A stretch of 64,000 nt of DNA from contig VZTJ01005972.1 of the NCBI GenBank assembly GCA_013397795.1, forward strand, positions 481,240-545,239. The letters are read 5' to 3'. The translations under genes and the position numbers were made by a program. Below, in pieces: positions 23,183-34,138 of this stretch. Under the pieces are notes generated by a model. The model was given only the letters and a program-made list of their open reading frames with translations, searched no databases and was not told where the DNA came from. The DNA is from Orthonyx spaldingii. Lineage: Eukaryota > Chordata > Aves > Passeriformes > Orthonychidae. Within the stretch, counting starts at the first letter, position 1. Every line of letters begins with the position of its first letter.

Positions 23183-26100
23183 CTACTGGGTTTTCAAATG
23201 AACTTTTCTGGGCTTTTATAAGTAGGTCAAAGAACAAGAAATTTCAAATGTTTTCAGGTAAGAAAGATGCAGAGGAGACAGGGAGTAGAGTCTTTTAAGC
23301 TCTAAATGGTGAAATGCTGGCCTCAGTTAGGGGATCTGTAAATCTTCGTCATTACCTGTCTCTAGTGGGATGTAGAGGAGAGTGGAGCTGCCAAGGCTGT
23401 GCACCCTCTATTGCTTTCTAAATTCTGGACTGCTTAGGGCCAAGGCTAATAGGATTCAGGATCTGCAGAACACCATCTTAAGCACTATTGATTTTCTAAG
23501 AAATAGTTGAGATTTAGAGTCCTCAGAAGTTCTCTGATTTGGCTCCCCCTATGTTCAGAATATCAGCTAAAGCCAGGCAAATGACGTTAGGCTCTTCTGC
23601 ATATTTTCAGAGTTCAGAGGGTTCAGCAATCATCTCTTCTCTTACATGCTGTCTACATAAATCAGTCCCCTGTGCTATGTTTGGAGGAAAGAATCAGTCT
23701 TCAAACTAACTCATTTTCCCCAAGCACAATTACAGAGCCTTACTCATCTTCAAAACATCTGAATTTGATTTTCCTTCATTGGATGGGAAAGTTTCTTGAA
23801 ATTATTTAAACGCAGTACAACAATATGAGTCTTCCACTCCTCTCTGCCATTAAAACAGGAATGAAGATGTTAGTTTGGGGAGCAATCAGGCAATCTAAAT
23901 AATTCAGATCTGAAAGTTTTAAGTTAGAACAGTTTTTCATATTCATTTGTATTTGGATTACAACAGTCTCAACCCATGTCTGTCTAATGAAGCTCCTGCT
24001 GAAAACCTCAGCTGGAAATTCAGGGAATCAAGTCTATCCATCGTCTCAAAGTCATGATTATTTCATAAGCAACACTTGGTGTTCAGTCAGGTCTTTACCT
24101 CATCATTCAAGTTACCATAGTTTAACCATACAGGCATCTTTTAGAAGAACTCATGCTGAACATTACTTGATGAAGATAAATCCCATTAGCAGAACAAACA
24201 GTACAAAAGTCTGTGTCCTGACATCACAATAAGGTATCCTTAAATATTCATAAAGGATACAGGTGCAGATCTCTCATCACATACTGGAGCACATCCAAAG
24301 CCTCTAGGAAGAATATTAATAACTCCTTCTCTTGTGTTTCTGTTGGAGGAATAGCTCAATTAGTCTCAGTCTGCTGTCTTTCCCTTATCTATTATACATT
24401 TGAGTGGTTACACTTTGCTTCTGGAAGTGCACATGTAAAGATATGAATTAACAAGGTAACGGTGCACAGGAGAGCACATGGGAACCCTATACCAAGCTTT
24501 TTGAGCTGAGGAAGACCTCTGCCCACTTGTCTGTGCATGTACTTTCCTTGCTTTTCTGCCCTTTCCCCACGTTGTTTTGCACACCAAGAACTGTCAAAGA
24601 GCTTTATGTGGTATATACGGTGGGTGGAATGAAAGCAAAACATAATACAAAGAAGGATTAAAAGGGTTAAAGGAAGGGGAGACCTGAAGTGGAGAGACAG
24701 GATATTGGTGAAAAGCACAAGCAATACGTGACACTGCAGTTCCAGGAAAGAAAACAGAGGTGGAAAGGGAGAAATGGTCAAATCTGAGGCACAGAGAGCG
24801 GTCACTTCTTTTTGAACTGTGCCCAGAAAGAAATGTTTTTAGTGTAGTACACCTGTGGGTCTATAAAAAAAAATAAGTCATCTTCTAGTCTTTTGCCTTT
24901 TGATTTCCATTTCTACTGAGTCATGAAGGAGACTTGGACAATTAATGATGTGGAATCATAATTTGTGGTATATGCACATTCCCAAAAACCTTCTAGAGTT
25001 CAGTGAACAGGTCAATTAATAACACCTATCACCCCTTAAAAGTGGGTTAATCATCTGTGGGGGATAATACTCTTTCAAACTGTAATTACATAATGGTATG
25101 CTCTAACAAGGTTCGTTTTCTGTCATGCCATCCACCATAAATGTATCCCATGTGATGTGTAACATGATTTGACTTTTGCAAATCTTATAGACTACCATTA
25201 TCTCCTAGGATACATATTAAAAAAGAGATTAGAACACATGTAAAAGTATCTAAAGAATGTCATTTAAGCTAGCCAGATATATTCAGTTAATAAATGATGG
25301 CTTAAGTTAAAAAATAATCATTATAGCTGTCAGTAAAGGTTTATTAAGTTCTGCATTAAAATAGTGTAGAATTTCCTAGGCAGAAAAATTACATCTTCCT
25401 TTCAGCTTGGGGGAAAAAAAAGAAAAAAAAAAACAACAAAACTTCACAACTTTGTGGTTTGCAGAAATAACACTACAAAACTCCTTCTCCAAAAAATGAG
25501 ACTATTCAACTGAGGCTACAGAAAAAATTACCACCATCTGTTATCAGTATAGAGCATATAACACAAGGAAGGAATTCTGTTTCTAGGCAGAAGGACGGGT
25601 ACCATGTAGTGCAATAAAAATATCACTATGCCCACTGGGACTGAATATTCTTAATATTCTAAATAGTCTGTTTGAGGTAGCTCTGGTAGGAGGATAGAGG
25701 TGTGTCTTGAGTCATCTCTCATTCCTCTTCAGGAAATACATTGCTAAGAAGTAAAGAAGTCTGAAATGATATTGAGACTATTTGCATAGGGAATTGAGAC
25801 TTTTGTGCTCTATTTTAATAATTTCTCTGTCAGAGCACTGGACTGACCATGTGAATTTATGATTTATGACTCAGTGTGACTTGGCTGTAAGTTTGTGGTT
25901 CTCTTCAGTACAATGTTGAAGCAGGAATATCACCATCAACTCCTTTACCAAGGCTCCCGAGCTAGAGACAGACCCAATTCTCTTAATTAATCTAGAGCTC
26001 TTCTAGGTAGACAATTCTTCAATCCCAACAAGTATACTTTCCATTCTAAAGTGTTTTATGGATTGAAAAGGTCTTACAGTCTCCTTGTAGCACTAACATC

Positions 26101-27003
26101 TTAAACATCTTTCTTCACCCCATGACTGTTACAGGTAAAATGCTCTCTCTTTTTTTTTTTTTTTTTTTTTTGTAATAAAACNNNNNNNNNNNNNNNNNNN
26201 NNNNNNNNNNNNNNNNNNNNNNNNNNNNNNNNNNNNNNNNNNNNNNNNNNNNNNNNNNNTTTTTTTGGAAAATAAGCCAGAAAATTTTCTTTTCTCTCAG
26301 AGGAGAATGCCTTAACCTTTAGGCTTCTTCTGAACCAAGATTTTCTATTTTGATGGGTGAAAAACACCTCTGCTCAGAGCAGTTTTCAGATGCCAGGGAC
26401 ATCTGTCTCCAAGAGCAGGCTGGATATGGGCAGAAGTGGGGACTGAGTCTGGGATTTTCCCCTTTTCACATGGAGAGTCTCTAACTCACAAGCTGTTCTG
26501 TTCCCTTCTCCCCTACCTGCTTTGGAAAAGAAGACAGGTATCTTGTTCAAATGTTTGAAGGACAGATCAGAGACTTCTCCCTGCAGAAGAAGACTCTGAA
26601 CTGCAGCTTCCCTGTGAGCAGAAGTGTCTCCTTCAAATATAGAGAAAAACATCTGAGAGAGATTGAGACTTGTTACTTGCTCAATGTGTAGAAACACCAT
26701 TGGGAAATTCCTGGCTACTCTTTGTTCTCCTTCTAAAGTGTCTTAACTCTCCTTCTATGTGCATTAGACACTGGGACCTTATTCTATGACATAAATCCTG
26801 ATCTGCAGAAAATTAAATCAGGCACTGTAATATGCAGGGGCAGGAAGAGGACAAGAAGCAATTTGACTTTCATCGTTCCCTTTTAATATTTTCTTATCTC
26901 CCAGTGCTGTGAAGAAGTGAAACATGTACTGTACTATACTAATAGCAATCATGTAAGTACCCACAATTAGTAAAGAGGTTTTACTTTAAAAGCAAAAAGA
27001 TCC
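23183..27003. other. Unique non-coding DNA with an assembly gap
   Basis: No gene is recognised. A 137-codon minus-strand frame at 24392-24805 is Leu/Phe-rich by composition and overlaps nothing recognisable. An A-rich run lies at 25414-25433, and the poly(T)-flanked gap of 78 N occupies 26182-26259. Confidence 0.5.
26150..26266. other. Poly(T) tract with 78-bp N gap
   Basis: A run of about 22 T residues (26150-26171) is followed by a short TGTAATAAAAC and 78 N (26182-26259), and then seven more T. The assembly broke at a homopolymer. The true length and content are unknown, and frames read through the gap are meaningless. Confidence 0.95.
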
Positions 27004-27160
27004 ATGGAATCCTAGAATGGTTTGGGTGGGAGGGGTAACTTCCAAGGCAATCTAGGTCCAACCCCCTGTAATGGGCGGGAACACCTTCCACTAGACCAGA
27101 TTGCTCCAAGTCCTGCCCAGCCTGGAACTGAACACTTCCAGGGATGGGATCGTGGTTGGA
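27004..27160 (-). mobile_element. CR1 LINE 3' fragment
   Basis: The plus strand reads 'tggaatcctagaatggtttg', 'ctaggtccaaccccctgta', 'ggaacaccttccactagacc' and 'cacttccagggatggga', the reverse complement of the CR1 3' UTR. The 3' end retains one diverged octamer. Confidence 0.92.
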
Positions 27161-27596
27161 GATGAGGAGAGGATCACAACTTCTGCATTGTTGCTAAGGA
27201 ATGATTACAGGAAAGCTTAGCCCCCTTGGACCTGTGCTTAACCCACCAAATCCATGAAAACATCTTAGGCAGATATTTTAAAAATGGTCAAAGCAGGCAA
27301 ATGAGTTGAGCTTCATGTCATCGCCACTGAGAGTAAGGGTACGCATTTCCTAGGTCACATGTGGCAAATATGTTAGATATTAAATTTGACACTTAATATG
27401 GACATAAACGCAAATTCAGATGACTTGACCAAGAAACAGGTTAAGTATATGGCACAATAGGAGCTAAACTCCATTCACAAGTGATGCAAAGCACTGGCAA
27501 GGAAGGTTCCTGCCTTGCCACCCCCATCCACCTATAGTAAAAATTAATGGTCCATGAATTAATAACTCATAGTATTTCACTGGCTGGTGTTATCAG

Positions 27597-27823
27597 TCTA
27601 AATATAAGAAGAGATTTTTTTACGATGAGGGTGGAGAAGTACTGGCTCAGGTTGCTTGGTGAGGTAGTGGGTGATCCATTCCTTGAAACATTCAAGATCG
27701 GGTTGGATAGGGCTCTGAGCAAACTGATCGAGTTGAAGGTGTCCATTTTCATGGCAGGATTTTGGTGTGGATGGCCTTTAAAGGTCCCTTTCAACCCAAA
27801 TCACCTTATGATTTTATAATTTT
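27597..27823 (+). mobile_element. CR1 LINE 3' fragment
   Basis: Plus-strand CR1: 'ctaaatataagaagagat', 'gtactggctcaggttgctt', 'ttcaagatcgggttggatag', 'gttgaaggtgtccattttca' and 'ggtccctttcaacccaaatc', ending in 'accttatgattttat'. It lies about 440 bp from the opposite-strand copy ending at 27160. The two do not match as one inverted event; they are independent truncated insertions. Confidence 0.92.
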
Positions 27824-29959
27824 ATCTTAGGATTGTAATAAGAAAGGTAGTTAAAATGTTAATATAACAACAATAAAGCATGGTGGATGACATCATTAAA
27901 ATTCAAGGAAGATTGTTTTGTAGCAGTCAAAATGCAAAACTTAAATGGAAGAATTCATTTATTTTGTTAGGCTGCTTGTGTAAGTAATTATTTATTGTTA
28001 AAGAACTAATACCTGATCACAAAACAATGTTATAATGGAACAGACTTTGGTGTGTATCTTCCTGGGGATTATTGCCCAAGAAAATATTTATGCTCAGAGT
28101 TCTCAAAATTGAACACAGTAATTTACATATTTGAGGAATACCCTTGTGCCAGACCAGGGTCTAAAACCCTTTAGATAGAATATGAGAGTGAAAAAAAAAA
28201 AGTCTATAATCTTTACACTAGAGAGTGTAGTTGTTTCCATAATAATTGGACTACCAATTAGTGGGAGTGGTAATACTTTTTGCTGGTATGGAAATCAAAA
28301 TCAGCCATGCTGAGAAGTGGGGCATCTTCATCTGACAGAATCACACTTGCACTGAACATTTTGGTGTAATCTTGACTGTAACAATTGAGTGATTTGTACA
28401 CCTGCATTACCTGGAAGCATTTTAAGTACAGGTCAGAGTCAAGTGCAGAGCAAACACCCACCCTGCAAGGGATCCTAAGAGGTAAACAGAGTGGACCAAG
28501 TAGGCTGAATGCAAGCCGCGGAACAGCTTGCTTTGACATGCAGGGTCCTTCACTGTGAAAAGAAGATTCCTATTGAAATTGTTGGCAGTTTTCAAGTATC
28601 TCTAGTGCCTCTCTGCTCAGGGAGGGTACTTAACCTTTGCATTTCTGTGACATCTCAAGAAGAAAGACTCTGAAACTGGAAGCAGAGATCAGAACAGACA
28701 ATAAGCCACTTATGTCAGTAAAAATGGCTGAGTAGAAAAGATGGGAAAAATTGTGCTCTTTGGGGGAAAACAGAACAAAACAAAGAGAACTTGAGCATAT
28801 GGCTCTAAATCTGTGAGTATGCACATATTCCTATCTCTGCACTAGCACATGGTACTATTAGCACCAAGGATGCTGCTGGTACACAGCACCTTTGCAGGTC
28901 TGGGTCTAGTTTTTTATGTTACGATATGGCTCAGGCGAGAGCCCATGAACCATCTATATGAGCTAACAAAATATCTCTTTTTTAGTTGCTTTTCTTTAAA
29001 GATATTTAAACTGGTCCATTTGTTTCTTGTAATGTTCCATTTGTACCTTATAGTGTCTTTACTATATGGTTGAGAGTGAAAAACTAAACCTTTGTGATCT
29101 CAATTATCTATTAATTTTACTTCATGTTTATATGTATACTTCCAATCTTTCTCAAAGGAATAAACTCCCAGTGTTCTTTGGGTGTCAACTTTTTCCTCTG
29201 TGATATGAAATTCTGATAATTTTCTACTGGCAGTTGTCATAGGTGAAAAAACTAGGTCTTGCACTGTGAATACAGGTGATAAAAAAATGGATATATATAC
29301 AAAAACACAAACATTCATGCATGTCTGGGCAATACCCAAAATTAGCTTTTGAACTCACAGGCAGTTTCTAGCTGAACCTGGTACAGGCTGGTTGTAGATT
29401 TTGATAACACCTAGACAAAACAGAAGTGGCACTTCTTGAATCCTCTAATATATAACGAGACACAAGACAGATCCACCAGTCGGGAGTCTGTTCATGTGAT
29501 GTGTTTCTTCATACAGACTGGAAAACTGGGAAGAAGAGGTGGTGCCAAAAATCAAAATTAAACAGAAAAATATAGAAAAAAAAATGTTCCTGAAAGGAAA
29601 AAAAAGGAAAGATTAGCTTCAGAAAGGTGAAGATCATGGTGGAAGCAAAGATCCAAAAAATAAGCAAGTGAGCATTCAAACTCACATCTCTCTGGTTGTT
29701 GTATACACTCTGCAGTCCAGATTCCTTCTGGGTTGTCACTCATCCCATCTCATCTGTGGCAGGAGGGAGACCATGATGCTAGCTGTGATCCCTTGGTAAT
29801 CAGATAAACAGACCCCAACGAAGCAGCGCACAGTGGCTGTGGGGCTCATGAAAATGACACAGCTGGGGAATTAATGTGTTGGTGGGCAGAGTTAAATTAT
29901 CAAGAAATATGTGATCTGATAGATTCGTAGTTGTGGAGGTCATGAAATGTGTGACATGG
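27824..29959. other. Unique non-coding DNA, 2.1 kb
   Basis: No gene or recognised repeat. AT-rich with short poly(A) at 28191-28201. Frames of 60-93 codons show no domain. Confidence 0.5.
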
Positions 29960-30400
29960 ATAAGCTGGGAAAGGGTTTGGAGCACAAGTCTGGTGAGGAG
30001 CAGCTGAGGGAGCTGGGGGAGCTCAGCCTGGAGAAAAGGAGGTTCAGGGGGGCCTTCTGGCTCTGCACAACTCCCTGACAGGAGGGGCAGCCGGGGGAGT
30101 TGGGGTCTGCTCCCAGAGAAAAAGGGAGAAGACAAGAGGAAAATTACTTCAAGGTGCTCCAGGGGATAGAGGTTTAGATTGGATATTAGGGAAAATTACT
30201 TCATGGAAAGGGTTGTCAAGCCCTGGCACAGCCACCCAGGGCAGTGGTGGAGTCCCCACCCCTGGAGGGAATTAAAAGCCGTGTGGATGTGGCACCTAGG
30301 GACATGCATTAGAGATGAGCTGGGCAGTGGTGGGTTAATGATTGTACTGGATGGTCTTAGAGGGCTTTACCAACCTAAATGATTCTATGATTCTATGACT
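29960..30400 (+). mobile_element. CR1 LINE 3' fragment, ~440 bp
   Basis: One of the better preserved CR1 tails. In order it shows 'taagctgggaaagggtttgg', 'ggagctcagcctggagaaaa', 'ctgacaggaggggcagcc', 'gattggatattagggaaaat', 'ccctggcacagccaccca', 'cccacccctggagggaatt', 'attgtactggatggtcttag' and the terminal repeated octamers 'gattctatgattctatgac'. The 'gtgtggatgtggcacctagg' module marks a CR1 subfamily distinct from the copies reading 'ggccaggttggatgg'. It is 5'-truncated with no coding capacity. Confidence 0.94.
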
Positions 30401-33400
30401 AAAGGGGCATTCAAGGCTTCCTTTTTGCCATACCTTTGCTATACTACATGGTTTTGTAAATACCCAGTGAAAGGACAGAAATGGAGCAGTGGCTCTGTTT
30501 AGTTCCCCTCCACACTCTCCAGAAAGACCCACATCCTAAACTTACACAACAGCTGAATACAACCTGAGTTCAGTTGATTTAAACCCCTGCTAGATTTTAC
30601 TAACCACTACAGTCACTGGTGCTGTGGAACAAACTGATTTTCAGGGGACTTGCATCCTTGCCTGAAGAGGATGCAAGACACCAGGTTGCAGTGAGATGCT
30701 GGCTGAAAGGCATCCAAAGCAGGCACAGGCCTCATACATGTCCTCTCATAAATCTGAGGAAGTTTGTAGCCTTGTAGAAAAGGAACAGTGGCAGTCTACA
30801 TGTCTAACAAGTTGGCAGCCAAACAGAGGTTTGAAAATTAAGCCAGTGTTTGGTAATTAAGCCAATTAAGCCACTGGTCCGTGACCAGCCCAGCCTCTTG
30901 ACAACTAGAAAGAAAAAAAGCACTTTTATACACACATTTGATTTTTTTATGTGACATCCACCCTACGATTCCAATGGTTACACTGAATTATTTTTCTTTT
31001 CCTTTACTCCTCTGTTCCTCACTGTTTAATGTGACACCATATTGATTAGATTTCCAGAGCATACCACTCCAGATGTATTTATATGGCTGTTTCAAATGAT
31101 TTACAATAACTAATCTCATAACACAAATATAATTTTGGAAATATAATACCAGTCAATAGCAGTAAATTTTGTGCTAATGGCCAGGACTCCATGTGCCATG
31201 GGAATAAGTTGCCTCTAACAACTTATAACCTGAAAGCCATATCTTCAAGTTAATGTAAACTGGCATGGGACCAACTTTCAGTGCACAGTGGAACTCTACA
31301 GAGTTCTCTCAGCTGAAAGTCTATATGTCCTAATTATCCTGATAGTAAAGCTAGATAGAGCACTCTGCAAAATGGTAAACTGGTCTGAAGCTTGTCATGG
31401 TGCAGGAAACCCACGTTCCTGCTTTGCCTCTTGCCAGTGAATTCCTCCTGACTGGGGAAACATTTAGGATCAACAGGTATTACTTATTTCTCTAAAATTT
31501 AGGCCTTGCAACAGGAGAGGAGGAGAAGAGTTTGTTTTAATCCAATGTGAACATACATTTTCCAGAAACTTTGTAAGGCTAATACCTCTATTAATATTAT
31601 GCTGTTCTAACTATTGCATTACTTAGACACAGAACAGACACCAATGATTTTAGCTTTGCAAAAGACTTCTCAGAAGAAAAAATATTACAGATTCAGGATT
31701 ATCATAGTTAATGGAGGAATTTCATACCACAACCTGGAATAGCATACATATCCAGTGCTTTTACTAAAAACTGGTTCTCCGTTTGGGGACATTGGCATAA
31801 AAATGAGTAATTTAATAAGTTAATTGTTAATGTTTTATCTATGAAATCAACATGATGACAAGAAGTATATTATTTCTACCTGAATAACAACTAACTTGTA
31901 AATATCAAGGCATAAAACTGAAATTTCTAGTTTGCAAAATTCACAAGAATGAATGAAGTTTTAAATAAATGAAGTCTACAGTCTGTCAAAAGAACAAGGG
32001 ATCAAAGCTTCGTTTTTTAGGCTGGTGATTTCATTAATAGAAAAAAGAAGTTTCAAACAACCCTTCAGTGCTAATAGAATGGAGTGTCTTTATCTCCAGA
32101 TCTATTTGTGAATATATTTATGAATTCTCAATACATTCTTTAGGAGTTGTAGAAAGGGCATCTTTGTTTTCCATGTTGAGGATAGCCTCTGCATTTTGTA
32201 GGGTGTTTTGGTTACCTAAAAGGTTTTTTGCACAAAAGACAAACCCCTCAGACAACAGCCTGAACTGTTTGCAGGGTTTCGAAGCAGTGGTTCAAGAGGC
32301 TTTGACTCCACAAATGTAGCATGCAAATGCTACATACAGATCTGACAAAATCTCAAGCTTCTGCAGAAAAATTGCATCAAGAGTAAGTCCATGTAAAGCA
32401 GTAATGTTCAGGGAAACATCTTCTGTCAAAAACATCTTCCTCTTTTTATCATAAGCTTTTCCATCCTGAACTGGTTAACCCAGTTGATTGTTCATACTGA
32501 TAACTCTAAAATCTGGCTTAAAGTTCCAAATGCATTTTTTGCTGTCACTGGGTTAAAGGACTGGATGCATTTAGTAACCAGTAACTACATGAGGAAGTTG
32601 AAAATGTTACTGAGTGTCTTAAACATACTTAAACAGTACTGCACTCCTTGAAAAGATTTGAAATTAAAAAGTGTCAGAGTCTCATGAGAATGTAAAAAAT
32701 GAAGAAACTTTTGGGATCTGTAATGTGTTCAGAATAGTTAAATAAACCATGCAACTATTCAGTGTGTGAAATCCCCAATCTCTAATTTAAGATCAAATTT
32801 CAGATCAGATTCCCTGCAAAGGGAAAAAAAAATATTTCTCTTCTCTTTCTGATTTAAATTTTAAAAAAATCTATTTCAACAAATCCATAGTATAGCCAGA
32901 ACAAATACAGTTTTTCAGACGGAAACATGGAGGCAAAATGAATGCAAAATATTCAAAGATAAACATTCCAAAATGCAAATAAAATTCAAGCAATGTGAAA
33001 TATCAAATATAATGTGGTAGCAAATATCTCAAAGCAGGATGTATTTTTCAGACATAGCTTCACTTATTTGTAAAGCAAATTCATTTTAGGAGAGCACCAA
33101 AGACAGTGTGCACACACAGAGACACACACACGTGCATGTTGAGAAATGAAGATTTCAGAAGAAATGCATAAAGGAGTTGAGAAGATCAGTTGAGCTCCCA
33201 GAATATGTTACGCCATATCTGTTCTTCGAAACAGCTACACCCAGTGACCAGAACACTCCCTTAACCACTAGTGGATACTGTATGACTTTTAGGTTGGGAA
33301 TTTGCACACAAATCACAATGATGGAACCAAGCTTACTTGATTTTGTAGAGTTTATTCGGAGAGGAAAGACCTGATGATATTGAACAAGCATTTAAAAAAA

Positions 33401-33609
33401 AAAAAAAGGCTATGTATACAAAATGTAATTCATATGTGAGCATCTGATGTGATGAACATTCAGGTAGAACAAAACTATAATCAAACAGATAAAACACATA
33501 GAGAAAAGTGTAAGTTAGAAACAAAACTAAATGAAACACAGATGAAACAAGTCAGTAAGCCAAATTCCTGTTAGGAGAACAATATTATGAAAAAAGCTGA
33601 GAAAGAACA
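30401..33609. other. Unique non-coding DNA, 3.2 kb
   Basis: No gene or interspersed repeat. Short CA-rich sequence at about 33107-33133 and A15 at 33394-33408. Otherwise AT-rich and featureless. Confidence 0.5.
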
Positions 33610-33615
33610 AAGGTA
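33610..33615. repeat. Left target-site duplication AAGGTA
   Basis: Direct repeat flanking the 517-bp LTR, matched at 34133-34138. The match extends by four further bases to the left (AACA), because the LTR edge itself ends in AACA. Confidence 0.65.
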
Positions 33616-34132
33616 TAATGCAGTTCAGAAGGGGGGGTGTGGGGTGGATGGAGGCTTCTGCTTTTACCAGGAGTGTCTTGGCGGCTCCGAAAGACCACTC
33701 TGGCCAGTACAGCTGGGTACTGTGCAGAAAGCTCTGTCCTACCCGAGCCGGTGTTCTGGCGAGAGCATCCACCTCCCCCCAGCTAGATGGCTCGTGTGTT
33801 ACCAGGGTTAAACAGAGGGCCCAATTGCATAGAGTTCCTGAGACACTTTATTTCGAATGAGTCCAGAGGCAAAAGAGGCTGAATGACCTTGTGAAACCCT
33901 TGTTATAGGGGCACTGGCCAGTGGGCAGGGGGCACAGGGGTGGAGAGAGGGGCGGGGGGATACAGAAGGAGGGAGGGGTGGAGTGAGGGAACAGGTCAAG
34001 GCCAAAGAACATAGGAGAGTTAACATATCCAGGTAAGGTAACCTAGGGAGAGACCATTCACTTTTCAAGGGGTGGTTTCAGAGAGCAGAGCTGTCCCACC
34101 AACGTCCCGGGATGGGCTCAGCTACCCCAACA
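33616..34132 (-). mobile_element. Solo ERV LTR, 517 bp
   Basis: A GC-rich block in AT-rich DNA reads as an LTR on the minus strand. It starts TGTTGGGGTAGC (at 34132). It has a TATA-like CTATAAC near 33902-33909 and a polyadenylation signal AATAAA at 33847-33852, giving U3, R and a long U5 of roughly 220, 55 and 230 bp. It is flanked by AAGGTA direct repeats at 33610-33615 and 34133-34138; six bases fits a class II ERV. The minus-strand 3' end reads TGCATTA rather than ending in CA exactly at the duplication, so three bases are unexplained. A G-rich plus-strand stretch (about 33910-33985) corresponds to a C-rich U3. There is no internal retroviral sequence. Overlapping open frames here are composition effects. 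Confidence 0.75.
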
Positions 34133-34138
34133 AAGGTA
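34133..34138. repeat. Right target-site duplication AAGGTA
   Basis: Right copy, immediately after the LTR terminus CCCCAACA. Confidence 0.65.

Noticed and set aside
24392..24805. 137-codon minus-strand frame with hydrophobic stretches as a membrane protein
   Set aside because: Leu/Phe richness follows from the purine-rich plus strand; no conserved motif or gene context.
26101..26367. Open frame spanning the N gap
   Set aside because: It reads through 78 unknown bases and poly(T); meaningless.
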